From Chloroflexota bacterium (GTDB taxonomy: Bacteria; Chloroflexota; Anaerolineae; Anaerolineales; UBA4823), in contig JAAYXE010000053.1 of assembly GCA_012516075.1 (NCBI GenBank), positions 1-37,286 on the forward strand: DNA of 37,286 nucleotides, written 5' to 3'. The notes below the pieces were generated by a model. It saw only the letters and a program-made list of their open reading frames with translations. It was not told the origin of the DNA and did not search any database. This document shows positions 22,612-30,460 of the stretch, in pieces. Both the position numbers and the translations under genes were made by a program. Position 1 is the first letter of the stretch. Each line of letters opens with the position of its first letter.

Positions 22612-24216
22612 ATGGAATTCCAGTCCTATGCCTACGGGAAAAATCACTGGGCTCTTGAGCCGGATCTGCCTCACATCCTGCGGCGCTACTGGCCGGGGTT
22701 CTCCGGCTTTGAAAAGCAGCTGCACGAGTTCGGCGCGCTGGCGGGAGGACGCGCGTATGCGGTTGCCGATACCGTGGACCGGGCGGCGGCGCCGGAGCTG
22801 GTCACGATGGATTTAGACGGGCGGCGCGTGGACCGTGCCCGCCTGGCGCCGGAGCACATGGCGCTGCTGCGTGACATGGCCTGGATCAACCGGCCACCCT
22901 ACGAGGGCGGCTCCTGGCACGCTCACTTTGCGCTGGGCTACCTGCTGGCGGATACCGGGCTGTACTGCTCGCTGATCGTCACCAACCAGACGGCGTATGC
23001 CATCTACAAGTACGCCCCTGAGCACAGCCGCTGGATCGAGCCCCTGCTCTCGGGACAGGCCTGGGGGGCGACCTGGATGAGCGAGACGCACGCCGGCAGC
23101 GACCTGGGGGCCAACCGCACCCTGGCCCGGCGGGATGATTCGGGCTGGCACCTGGATGGAAACGACAAGTATTTTGCCAGCAACGCCGGCCTGGCCGATC
23201 TGGCCATCGTCACCGCCCGTCCGGAGGGGACGCCAGATGGCCCGAAGGGGCTGGCGCTGTTCCTGGTGCCGCGCCTGGACGAGGCCGGCCGGCTTAACTT
23301 CTACGTGCGCCGCCTGAAGCGCAAAAGCGCCACACGCGCCGTCCCTACCGGCGAAGTGGAGTTCCACAACACGCAGGCTTACCTGATCGGGGAAGCGGAG
23401 CTGGGGATTTACTACACCCTGGAAAACCTGACCGTTTCGCGCCTGGCCAACGCCGTGGGGGCGATGGGGCTGGCGCGCAAGGCGCACCTGGAGGCTCTGT
23501 ACCGCGTCTGCGCCCGGCAGGCCTTCGGCTCAGCTCTGAGCGAGCATCCCCTGATCCGCATGGACCTGACCGATCTGGCCGTGCGCACCGCCGGCGGCCT
23601 GGCGCTCACCTTCCATGCTGTGCAGGCCTTCGACCAGGCCTGGCAGCAGCGCCCGCCTTACACGGCCGCCTACCACACGGCGCGCTTCCTCTCCCATCTG
23701 GCCAAAAACCGCACCGCGGAGCATGCCGCCGAGGTCACCCGGCAGGTGATGGAGCTGTTCGGCGGGGTCGGGTTCATGGAGGATTTTGCCATCTCGCGCC
23801 TGCACCGTGAGGCCCTGGTGACCGCCATCTGGGAGGGGGCCAGCAATATCCAGGCCCTGGACCTGCTGGAGGCTATGCACAAAAAACACGCCCACGAAGG
23901 CTTTCTCGATGAGATGATCCCGCTGCTGGAACATGCCGGGACTCCCGATGCCCGCCTGGCAGCCCAGACGATAGGGGCGACCCTGGAAAAGCTGGCGCAG
24001 CTCCCGCCCGCGGAGGCGCAGTGGTACAGCAAGGACGCCCTGACCGCCCTGGCCGACAGCGCCTCAGTGGCGCTGCTGTATGCCCTGGCGGAACAGGGCG
24101 GCGAGCGCTGGGCCCGCCTGGCCGCTCTGTATACCGCCCGCTTCCTGCGCCGGGAGAGCTACCCTGCCTGGGCGCGCGATGACCGCGAGATCTGGTTTCC
24201 CCTGCAGGGCATCTGA
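22612..24216 (+). CDS. AidB-like acyl-CoA dehydrogenase
   Basis: A 534-residue flavoprotein of the acyl-CoA dehydrogenase superfamily. ATG 22612 follows GAAGGAGGGG closely. The long N-terminal region (A-L-E-P-D-L, L-L-R-D-M-A-W-I-N-R-P), the FAD motif W-M-S-E-T-H-A-G-S-D-L-G-A (about 160-172) and the C-terminal I-W-E-G-A-S-N-I-Q-A-L-D-L-L resemble the AidB group more than the shorter fatty-acid enzymes. V-M-E-L-F-G-G-V-G-F-M-E-D matches the FAD/dimer helix. AidB binds DNA and is linked to alkylation stress in E. coli; whether that applies here is unknown. Substrate not assignable. Its own promoter; no terminator with T-run found downstream (an imperfect hairpin lies near 24230-24254). Confidence 0.9.
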   Translation: MEFQSYAYGKNHWALEPDLPHILRRYWPGFSGFEKQLHEFGALAGGRAYAVADTVDRAAAPELVTMDLDGRRVDRARLAPEHMALLRDMAWINRPPYEGGSWHAHFALGYLLADTGLYCSLIVTNQTAYAIYKYAPEHSRWIEPLLSGQAWGATWMSETHAGSDLGANRTLARRDDSGWHLDGNDKYFASNAGLADLAIVTARPEGTPDGPKGLALFLVPRLDEAGRLNFYVRRLKRKSATRAVPTGEVEFHNTQAYLIGEAELGIYYTLENLTVSRLANAVGAMGLARKAHLEALYRVCARQAFGSALSEHPLIRMDLTDLAVRTAGGLALTFHAVQAFDQAWQQRPPYTAAYHTARFLSHLAKNRTAEHAAEVTRQVMELFGGVGFMEDFAISRLHREALVTAIWEGASNIQALDLLEAMHKKHAHEGFLDEMIPLLEHAGTPDARLAAQTIGATLEKLAQLPPAEAQWYSKDALTALADSASVALLYALAEQGGERWARLAALYTARFLRRESYPAWARDDREIWFPLQGI

Positions 24217-24356
24217 GCCGCCGCGCCCGCAGGCTGCTTCGACGAAGCATGCCTTGTCATGCGTAACATGCGCAGCATGTCCATATCCATGCCGCTCCGC
24301 GTGCCTGTGGGGTGGTCAATGATTGCCCTTCTTCCCCCTCGGTACTAATGGCCTAC

Positions 24357-24386
24357 TTGACGCTAAAACATGTGTTCTAATATAAT
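24357..24386 (+). promoter_or_regulatory. strong promoter of the LuxR-type gene
   Basis: TTGACG (24357-24362), an 18-bp spacer, then TATAAT (24381-24386). Upstream at 24248-24291 five CATG tetramers are spaced 9-12 bp apart, a possible protein-binding array. Confidence 0.8.
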
Positions 24387-24407
24387 TCCTCGTGCGAGGG
24401 TATTCCG

Positions 24408-24839
24408 TTGTCTGATCATCCACTTAAGCGCCTCTGGGAACGTTTGCGCCGCGCTCTCAGGAGCGACAGCCCCTCACGCCGTTCTTTCAACCTGGATCAG
24501 GAGCTGGTCCAGACAGTGCAGGGACTGGCCGACCGGGAGCAGCGTGCGCCGGAAGATGTGGCCGCCGACCTGCTTTCTCTGGGCCTGTTCCACCGCAGCG
24601 CCTCCAGCGATCTCTGGCAGCGCTGGAACGCTCTTTCCCCCCGCGAGCAGCAGGTTGCAGCCCTGATTTGCATGAATTTAACCAACAACGAGATCGCGGC
24701 GCGCCTGGCAATCTCCCCTGAAACGGTCAAAACGCACGTGCGCAATATCCTGTTCAAGTTCGGTCTGCACAGCAAAGCCGAGCTGCGCCTGATCCTCTCC
24801 GACTGGGATTTCAGCGCCTGGTACCACCTGCTCTATTGA
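24408..24839 (+). CDS. LuxR-type helix-turn-helix regulator
   Basis: A 143-residue protein read from TTG 24408; GAGGG lies 8 nt upstream and no better start is in frame. The N-terminal 70 residues are basic then helical, without a receiver or ligand domain I can name. Residues from about 75 to 130 form a LuxR/FixJ DNA-binding domain: L-S-P-R-E-Q-Q-V-A-A-L-I-C, then N-N-E-I-A-A-R-L-A-I-S-P-E-T-V-K-T-H-V-R-N-I-L-F-K and K-A-E-L-R. Being a small regulator without sensor domain, it may be controlled by abundance or by a partner. Targets unknown; the five spaced CATG motifs upstream of its promoter are candidates for self-binding. Confidence 0.88.
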   Translation: MSDHPLKRLWERLRRALRSDSPSRRSFNLDQELVQTVQGLADREQRAPEDVAADLLSLGLFHRSASSDLWQRWNALSPREQQVAALICMNLTNNEIAARLAISPETVKTHVRNILFKFGLHSKAELRLILSDWDFSAWYHLLY

Positions 24840-24972
24840 TTGCGCGCACGAGCGCTCTTTTTCCATTTCCCCCTGTAACCTCAATTTCAACAATTATGTT
24901 GGGGCGGGCGAGCGCTTCCCCGGCTGTTTGCATTTGTGGGATATAATAGGCTCTCCTAGAGGTTTCTATTTG

Positions 24973-26727
24973 ATGGAATTATATCGTTTTCGCCCCGCCG
25001 CGGCGGATTCCCTTAATGGTAATCCGGAAATATTCGTATTAAAGGGCGACGCCTGCTCGGGTCCGGTCACAGACATCCGGCCGGTCGGGGAGGGGACTGG
25101 CCTGCCCCCCCGCCGGGAGATGAACGGGCGCCCTTTCCGCCTGAAGGTGCTGCATATGAACGACCTGCACGGCAGCCTGGTGCGCCTGAGCCCCTATGGC
25201 GAGCTGCCGGTGTTCTCGCGCATCGCCTGGCGCGTGCGGGAGCTGCGCCGGCAGTGCCGGCATGACCCGGACAGCGGCGTGCTGTTTGTGTCGGCCGGCG
25301 ACGAGCTGGCAGGCTCGCTGTTTGAAGGGCTGCTGGACGACCTGGGGAGCTCCTGCTCGCATGCGGCCTACCGCCTTTACTCGGCGGCCGGGTTGAACGC
25401 GGCGGCGCTGGGCAACCACGAGCTCGACCTGGGCGTGCAGGGGCTGAGACGGGCCATCGGCCAGGAGGCGCGCTTTCCGGTGCTGGCGGCCAATTTGCCG
25501 CTTCCCGAAGCGCTGAAGGACTGTATTTTTCCCGCCGCCGTGCTGCTCGTGAAGGGGATCCGCGTGGGCATGATAGGGCTGACGGCTCCCATTCAGGGCA
25601 ACCGCAGCGCAAGCCAGGGCCTGCAGCCGGTCGACCCGCTGCCGGTGCTGCGCAATTTGCTGCCGGCGCTGCAGGAGCTGTGCGACGTAATCCTGATCCT
25701 CAGCCATCTGGGATACAGCCTGAACACAGCGACGGCGCCGGTGAAGGACGCCGGCGACCGCGAGCTGGCCCAGCAGCTTCCCCGGGGTGTGGTGAGCCTG
25801 ATAGTGGGCGGGCACACACACCTGGCGCTGAACGAGAACGGACTGCAGCAGAGCAACATCGTCAACGGCATTCCCATTGTGCAGGCGGGCATGTCCGGGC
25901 GCTACCTGGGCGAGGTAACCATCACCCGCAACGGCGCCACAGCCGTCACCAGCGCCCGGCTGCTGCCCACGGCCGCCCTGCCCTGCGACGAGGGGTTTGA
26001 CCGGGCCCAGGTGCGCCCGCTGCTGGAGGACGTGCGTCCGCTACTGGAACGACGCTACGGGCGCGTGGCCAGCCACCCCGACCTGCTGGAAGATGCGCTG
26101 CGCAACGACTTCGCCGCCGGCGAGTCCGCGCTGGCGAACTATCTGGCCGATGCCCTGGTCCGGCGCTGCCGGAAGCAGGGGGTGGACGTGGATTTCGCCG
26201 TGCTGGACGCCTCGGCGGTCAACGCCGGTTTGCCGGCCGGCGGCACCCTGAAGGGCAGGGACCTCTACCGCCTGGTGCCGTATGCCGACACAATTCGCAC
26301 CTGCCGCATTGACGGCCGCCAGCTCCTGGCCCTGCTGCAGGACAACGCCTGCCGGCTGGACATGCCCGGCGAGCCGCACACCGAGCGCGGTTTTCTGCAC
26401 TTCAGCCGTGAAGTGCGCTACCAGATTTGCGCGGCAGGGGACGGACGACCGGCATCTGTGTACTGCGCCAGCTTCAACGGCCGGCCGCTGGAAGAACTGC
26501 TGGAGCAGGATTTCGTGTTCGCCGCCCCCAGCTTTGTCCGCCGGCTCGCCGCGGCCTGGGAAAAGGAGGCCCGGGAGGCCGGACCCCTGCCCCTGGTCGA
26601 TCTGCGCTCCTGGGGTTTCGAGGATACCGGCCTGTCCCTGCGCCGGGAAATTATGGAGTATGTACGCCTGCAGGGCGGGGTGCTGGACGTGTGTCGCGAC
26701 GGCCGCCTGCAGGTCGTATACCGTTGA
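24973..26727 (+). CDS. UshA-like 5'-nucleotidase/metallophosphatase without signal peptide
   Basis: A 584-residue calcineurin-like phosphoesterase plus 5'-nucleotidase C-terminal domain. Metal-site residues in order: D64/H66 in M-N-D-L-H-G, D110 in S-A-G-D-E, N148/H149 in G-N-H-E-L-D, H245 in L-S-H-L-G, and H281/H283 in G-G-H-T-H. The C-terminal substrate domain begins near L-A-N-Y-L-A-D-A-L. Known members (UshA, CpdB, SoxB) are exported, but this N-terminus (M-E-L-Y-R-F-R-P-A-A-A-D-S-L) is not a signal peptide and an extra 60 residues precede the catalytic domain. ATG 24973 is chosen because the in-frame TTG at 24928 precedes the -10 TATAAT at 24944-24949. Likely hydrolyses nucleotides in the cytosol, or is exported by another route. 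Confidence 0.88.
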   Translation: MELYRFRPAAADSLNGNPEIFVLKGDACSGPVTDIRPVGEGTGLPPRREMNGRPFRLKVLHMNDLHGSLVRLSPYGELPVFSRIAWRVRELRRQCRHDPDSGVLFVSAGDELAGSLFEGLLDDLGSSCSHAAYRLYSAAGLNAAALGNHELDLGVQGLRRAIGQEARFPVLAANLPLPEALKDCIFPAAVLLVKGIRVGMIGLTAPIQGNRSASQGLQPVDPLPVLRNLLPALQELCDVILILSHLGYSLNTATAPVKDAGDRELAQQLPRGVVSLIVGGHTHLALNENGLQQSNIVNGIPIVQAGMSGRYLGEVTITRNGATAVTSARLLPTAALPCDEGFDRAQVRPLLEDVRPLLERRYGRVASHPDLLEDALRNDFAAGESALANYLADALVRRCRKQGVDVDFAVLDASAVNAGLPAGGTLKGRDLYRLVPYADTIRTCRIDGRQLLALLQDNACRLDMPGEPHTERGFLHFSREVRYQICAAGDGRPASVYCASFNGRPLEELLEQDFVFAAPSFVRRLAAAWEKEAREAGPLPLVDLRSWGFEDTGLSLRREIMEYVRLQGGVLDVCRDGRLQVVYR

Positions 26728-26846
26728 ACTTCTCCTTCGTTATTTTCAAACATCACCCCTCAGTCAGATAACCGCCGGCGCGGTTGAAAAGAGCCGTGAC
26801 CATTTTTCATCATTTCGCGGATTTCAGCGCTTGTCCGCGTCCGCCT

Positions 26847-27389
26847 TCATTCAAGCACGGTTCTGACGCCGAACAACTGCATCCGCACCCGGCCGGCATC
26901 GGCCCTGCCCAGCATGTGGATGTCCTCCCTGTTCAGCTCCACCTGCAGGGCAAAGTCCTGCTGCAGGGAGGCCTCGAACACCACGATCAGCGCTTCAGGG
27001 TCATCATCGGCCGCAATGCGGTTAAGGGCGGTTTTCCCGCACGCCTCGCAGCGGTGAACCAGCATCAGCTCGCCGCCCGCACCGGAAGCGTACTTCTTGC
27101 GCACCCGTTTCTGGCTCAGGCCCACGGGCCTCATGGGCGCCTTACAGGCCGCCAGCCGGTCGCCGGCTTCGAACTGGTCCAGGTGACGCGACCACAGGCA
27201 GTAAGGGCAGTGGTTGCGGTTGACCACGCCTGATAGCGCAGGATCCGCCAGCACCAGGCCCGCACAGTGGGTGCAGCGGAACTCCTTCTCTTTCTGGTAG
27301 AGGATATCCGCCAGCTTCAGGCGGCTGCGCCGGTTTCCGGGGCTGGCCGGGCCCCTTTCATATACCGGATAAAGTCTGCTGTCCTTCAT
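26847..27389 (-). CDS. RNHCP-domain zinc-binding protein
   Basis: A 180-residue protein containing the R-N-H-C-P-Y-C signature (58-64) that names the RNHCP family. Zinc ligands are probably Cys39/Cys42 (C-T-H-C), Cys61/Cys64 (C-P-Y-C) and Cys114/Cys117 (C-E-A-C). The C-terminal 50 residues are acidic and beta-like (A-L-I-V-V-F-E-A-S-L; L-Q-V-E-L-N-R-E-D). The molecular function of the family is unknown to me. The gene overlaps the rsgA stop by 4 nt (ATGA), so it is translationally coupled to a ribosome-assembly GTPase, and a role on RNA or ribosomes is a reasonable guess. Confidence 0.88.
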   Translation of the reverse strand: MKDSRLYPVYERGPASPGNRRSRLKLADILYQKEKEFRCTHCAGLVLADPALSGVVNRNHCPYCLWSRHLDQFEAGDRLAACKAPMRPVGLSQKRVRKKYASGAGGELMLVHRCEACGKTALNRIAADDDPEALIVVFEASLQQDFALQVELNREDIHMLGRADAGRVRMQLFGVRTVLE

Positions 27390-28414
27390 GTCTCAGCCCT
27401 CAAGCGCAGATAGCTGTAGTAGCGGCGCGGGCTGATCCTGCCCTGCACTACCGCCTGGCGGATGGCACAGCCCGGCTCTTCGTCATGCCGGCAGTCCAGC
27501 CCAAAGCGGCAGCGGCCGGCAAAGGGGCGCATCTCGGGGAAGAACAGCGTCAGGTCGTCAGCATTCACGTCCCACAGGCCGAACTCGCGCACGCCGGGGG
27601 TGTCCACGATCGCGCCGCCCATATCGAGAGGGAACATCTCCGGGTGGGTGGTGGTGTGCTTTCCCTTACCGGTGGCCTGGCTGACCTCGCTCACGCGCAG
27701 CCCCAGGCCGGGCTGCAGGGCGTTGAGCAGGGTGGTCTTCCCGACCCCCGACTTACCCACCAGCACAGAAATACGGCCCTGCAGCGCCTGTTTGAGCGCC
27801 TCCATGCCTTCACCCGTTCTGGCGCTAACCAGCTCGACCCGGTATCCGATGCGGCGGTAATCTTCCACGGCTTCCCGGATCTCCTCGTCGAGTTCGCTGC
27901 CTGTAGTGAGGAGGTCCAGCTTGGTGATGCACACCAGCACGGGCAGCTCGAGCGATTCGGCTGAAACCAGGTAGCGGTCGAGCATGTTCCACCTGGGGGG
28001 CGGTTCTGCGGCGGCGAAAACGGGCACCACCAGATCCACATTGGCGGCGATGACCTGCTCGACAGGGTGGTTTCCGGGCAGGGCGGCGCGGCGCGAGAAC
28101 CGGCTGCGGCGGGGCAGCACGGCGACCACCGTACCGCCGCCTTCCTGCGTATAGGTGAACTCCACCCGGTCGCCCACCGTCAGGGTTTCGACTGCCAGCT
28201 CATCTGTGAGCACTTCCTTCGCAGAATACGAGCGCCGGCGGCGGTTGCCGTTCCGGCCTGTTCGCCGCTCGTCGTTCGCCGGAACGGACTGCTTTTTTAG
28301 ATGTACGGCGATCCTGCAGGGGATCATCTGCTCGCCGTTGAAAACGGTATAAAAACCGGTTGACTTGCGGTACACGATTCCCTGGTGAATCGATTGGTTC
28401 GATAAAGTATTCAT
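27386..28414 (-). CDS. rsgA: ribosome small-subunit-dependent GTPase RsgA
   Basis: A 342-residue circularly permuted GTPase that helps mature the 30S subunit. The N-terminal OB fold (G-I-V-Y-R-K-S-T-G-F-Y-T-V) carries a long basic insert (residues about 46-64, K-K-Q-S-V... R-R-T-G-R-N-G-N-R-R-R-R). G-motif order is permuted: T-K-L-D (164-167), then G-K-S-G-V-G-K-T (220-227), then the switch region T-T-T-H and D-T-P-G-V-R-E-F. The C-terminal zinc knuckle C-R-F-G-L-D-C-R-H-D-E-E-P-G-C is complete. ATG 28414 follows AGGAAA; an in-frame ATG at 28483 would place a terminator hairpin inside the coding region and is less likely. The leader contains two terminators and a small ORF. Coupled to the RNHCP gene. 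Confidence 0.95.
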   Translation of the reverse strand: MNTLSNQSIHQGIVYRKSTGFYTVFNGEQMIPCRIAVHLKKQSVPANDERRTGRNGNRRRRSYSAKEVLTDELAVETLTVGDRVEFTYTQEGGGTVVAVLPRRSRFSRRAALPGNHPVEQVIAANVDLVVPVFAAAEPPPRWNMLDRYLVSAESLELPVLVCITKLDLLTTGSELDEEIREAVEDYRRIGYRVELVSARTGEGMEALKQALQGRISVLVGKSGVGKTTLLNALQPGLGLRVSEVSQATGKGKHTTTHPEMFPLDMGGAIVDTPGVREFGLWDVNADDLTLFFPEMRPFAGRCRFGLDCRHDEEPGCAIRQAVVQGRISPRRYYSYLRLRAET

Positions 28415-28431
28415 CGCTAGGGTTTCCTGAA

Positions 28432-28470
28432 TAAAAAAGCCAGCCGTAGGGATGTATCCCGTGGCTGGCT
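28432..28470 (-). terminator. second terminator-like hairpin in the rsgA leader
   Basis: On the minus strand AGCCAGCC (28470-28463) pairs with GGCTGGCT (28445-28438), with an inner GGGAT/ATCCC stem, followed by TTTTTT. It ends only 18 nt before the rsgA ATG (28414), so rsgA expression must pass it or the hairpin must be prevented. Confidence 0.75.
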
Positions 28471-28581
28471 GATATCTCTCCATTAAGCGCGCCTGAACAG
28501 CGCTGTGCTTGAGAACGCTCCTTGCCGGCCGGGGCAGAGCCCATCCGGGGAGGGGAGTTCGCGGCCGTCCTTAATGTGGTT

Positions 28582-28616
28582 AAAAAAAGGCCACGGGGCA
28601 TGAGCGCACCCGCGGC
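28582..28616 (-). terminator. first terminator in the rsgA leader
   Basis: On the minus strand GCCGCGGG (28616-28609) pairs with CCCGTGGC (28597-28590), including one G-T pair, followed by seven T residues (28588-28582). It lies 24 nt after the stop of the 22-codon leader ORF. Confidence 0.8.
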
Positions 28617-28639
28617 TGGAGGTTTTTAATCAGAAAACC

Positions 28640-28708
28640 TTATACAGCGGCGTGGAGACGCGCCCATGCATCTTGAACCGTGTCAAGCACAGCGACTTTT
28701 CGTAACAT
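28640..28708 (-). CDS. 22-codon leader ORF upstream of rsgA
   Basis: ATG 28708 follows a perfect AAAGGAGG (28723-28716) by 7 nt and opens a 22-residue frame (starts M-L-R-K-V-A-V-L-D-T, ends A-R-L-H-A-A-V). The ribosome binding site GGAGGCGCG (28720-28712) can pair with CGCGTCTCC (28662-28654) inside the ORF, so translation may be controlled by folding. After the stop comes a small AGGTTTT/AAAACCT hairpin and then the first terminator. There is no run of one amino acid, so it is not a classical amino-acid attenuator peptide. It could be a leader peptide or a free-standing microprotein. Confidence 0.5.
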   Translation of the reverse strand: MLRKVAVLDTVQDAWARLHAAV

Positions 28709-28760
28709 TGACGCGCCTCCTTTCCTTAATAATCGAACCTTATCCACAAACAGCGGGCCG

Positions 28761-28790
28761 AGTTTATCATGATAAACTGAATCCTGTCAA
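28761..28790 (-). promoter_or_regulatory. promoter with palindromic operator for the rsgA leader
   Basis: On the minus strand TTGACA (28790-28785), a 16-bp spacer, then GATAAA (28768-28763). The perfect 18-bp palindrome AGTTTATCATGATAAACT (28761-28778) covers the -10 region and is a likely regulator binding site. The ligand is unknown. Confidence 0.65.
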
Positions 28791-28819
28791 GGAGAATTCA
28801 ATCCATTTCCTGCAGGCCG

Positions 28820-30292
28820 CTAGGGCTCAAACACGCCGGTGTTCCCCTGTGCATCGCGATATTCGATGCGCGACCGGCCGGTCAGCAGGTCAACGTGCAG
28901 CCGGCAGCACTGCTCGCCCATCTGCCAGGCCAGGCGCAGTTCCTGTTCGGGGGAGGGGAGCACCTCGAAATCGCCGTTGAAGGCAGGGAACTCGTTGCGG
29001 AAGCGCATCAACCGCAGCAGCCGCTGCACCACCGGCTTGTTCAGATCGCGCTCCACCTCCTCGGTGGAGTAGTTGTGGCGGTTGATGGCGCGGCCCTCGC
29101 CGGTCTGTTCCACTGCGGCCGGGTCGTTTTCCCCGGCCAGCAGGCCCACATAGTACACCTGGGGCACACCGGGAGCGAAAAACTGGATCGCTCGGGCGCT
29201 GATATAAGCGTCGTCATCGTTCCCCAACGCCGAATAGTAAGTGCAGTTGATCTGGTGGGCGTCGAACCCCCCCGGCCCTTTGTGTTCGTCGGACAGGATG
29301 CGGTTCAGGTTCGCGCCGCGCTGCAGGCAGACCTCCACCACCCGGCGCGCCGCTTCCAGGTCGAGCACATCTTCGATATCCGGCAGCACCGGGATGCCGT
29401 CGTGGCAGTCGAGCATGGTGAACTGGCGCCGAGGGCACACTTTCAGATGATCCTGCAGCGCATGGCTGGAGCGGTTGAGCAGCGTGTGCAGCACCAGCAG
29501 GGGCAGCACAAAGTTGTACACCCAGTAACCGTGCCCGGCCAGCCGGAGCTGGGTGGAAATGTGATCGTGCACCTCCAGCAGCAGTTCGATCCCGGCGAGG
29601 CGCGCCTGCGTCTCGATCCACTCCAGGAAGGCGTAGATCTCCGGCTCCACCATGAAGCAGCTCGTCCCCGGCTTTTTGATCACGTAGCCGACGGCGTCCA
29701 GGCGCACCATTTTGATTCCCTGCTGGCCCAGGTGCTCCAGGATCTCGGTGAGCAGCTTACGCGCAGCCGGGGAGTTGACATCCAGGTCGATCTGCTCCGA
29801 CCAGTCGCGCGTCCCAAACGTGGCCCACACGCGCTCGATCTCGCCGGTCTCCTCGATCGCAATGTCGGCGAAGGGATGCTCCGGCCGGCGCAGGAAGATT
29901 TTGGCCACGTCCTGCGGGTCGGGGACGCCCCCGGGCCAGACTTTGTCCAGGGTCAGGAAGAGGTCGGCATACGGCGAGCGGCGCCCCTTCTTCTGAAAGT
30001 CCTGGAAATAGACCGAGCGGCGGGAGATGTGGTTGACCATCAGGTCGACGAGCAGGTCGAAGCGCTCGCTGAGTTTACGGATGTCCTGCCAGGAGCCAAA
30101 CTGCGGGTCGATTTCGAAATAGGAGATCGGGGCAAATCCCCGGTCGCCGGAGGACGGGTAGGGCGGCAGCAGGTGGACACCGCCTTTGAAAATGTCGCTG
30201 AAGCGGCGGTTGAGGATCTCGTTCAGGGCTTTGAGGTCGCCGCCCAGAGAGTCAGGGTAGGTGATGAGCTGGATCTGATTACGTATCGTCAT
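28820..30292 (-). CDS. GH13 sucrose phosphorylase, probably sucrose 6F-phosphate phosphorylase type
   Basis: A 490-residue GH13_18 phosphorylase that splits sucrose or its 6F-phosphate with inorganic phosphate to glucose 1-phosphate plus the fructose part, in the cytosol. N-terminal Q-L-I-T-Y-P-D-S-L-G-G, nucleophile Asp199 in V-R-L-D-A-V-G-Y, acid/base Glu240 in L-L-E-V-H, transition-state Asp298 in D-C-H-D-G-I. S-S-G-D-R-G-F-A-P, F-L-R-R-P (Arg135/136) and D-A-H-Q-I-N with His346 resemble, from memory, the Thermoanaerobacterium sucrose 6F-phosphate phosphorylase rather than Bifidobacterium sucrose phosphorylase (which has Y-Q-V-N there). AGGA precedes ATG 30292 by 8 nt. No sugar transporter or PTS gene is nearby. 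Confidence 0.88.
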   Translation of the reverse strand: MTIRNQIQLITYPDSLGGDLKALNEILNRRFSDIFKGGVHLLPPYPSSGDRGFAPISYFEIDPQFGSWQDIRKLSERFDLLVDLMVNHISRRSVYFQDFQKKGRRSPYADLFLTLDKVWPGGVPDPQDVAKIFLRRPEHPFADIAIEETGEIERVWATFGTRDWSEQIDLDVNSPAARKLLTEILEHLGQQGIKMVRLDAVGYVIKKPGTSCFMVEPEIYAFLEWIETQARLAGIELLLEVHDHISTQLRLAGHGYWVYNFVLPLLVLHTLLNRSSHALQDHLKVCPRRQFTMLDCHDGIPVLPDIEDVLDLEAARRVVEVCLQRGANLNRILSDEHKGPGGFDAHQINCTYYSALGNDDDAYISARAIQFFAPGVPQVYYVGLLAGENDPAAVEQTGEGRAINRHNYSTEEVERDLNKPVVQRLLRLMRFRNEFPAFNGDFEVLPSPEQELRLAWQMGEQCCRLHVDLLTGRSRIEYRDAQGNTGVFEP

Positions 30293-30342
30293 GCGGGCTG
30301 TCCTGTGAAGAAACTGGTCCAGCGCGAGCTGAACCGCTGGAT

Positions 30343-30348
30343 ATTATA
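30343..30348 (-). promoter_or_regulatory. -10 element of the phosphorylase gene
   Basis: The minus strand reads TATAAT, about 50 nt before ATG 30292. The -35 at the right spacing (TATACG) is poor. Confidence 0.4.
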
Positions 30349-30460
30349 TCCGGGCCTGTGTTTTTCGTATAAAATCCTCATGAGAAAGGCGGAGAGGGTG
30401 TGATCATCCGGGCGCCCTGGCTGAACTGGAAACCAAACCGACTGGAGAAGGAAGCAGCGG

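Noticed and set aside
26770..26785. Short inverted repeat AACCGC-CGGC-GCGGTT between convergent genes.
   Set aside because: Only 6 bp with no T-tract; not enough for a terminator call.
28895..30403. A 502-codon plus-strand frame opposite the phosphorylase gene.
   Set aside because: Shadow frame; the minus-strand gene has a complete GH13 active site and the plus frame has no recognisable domain.
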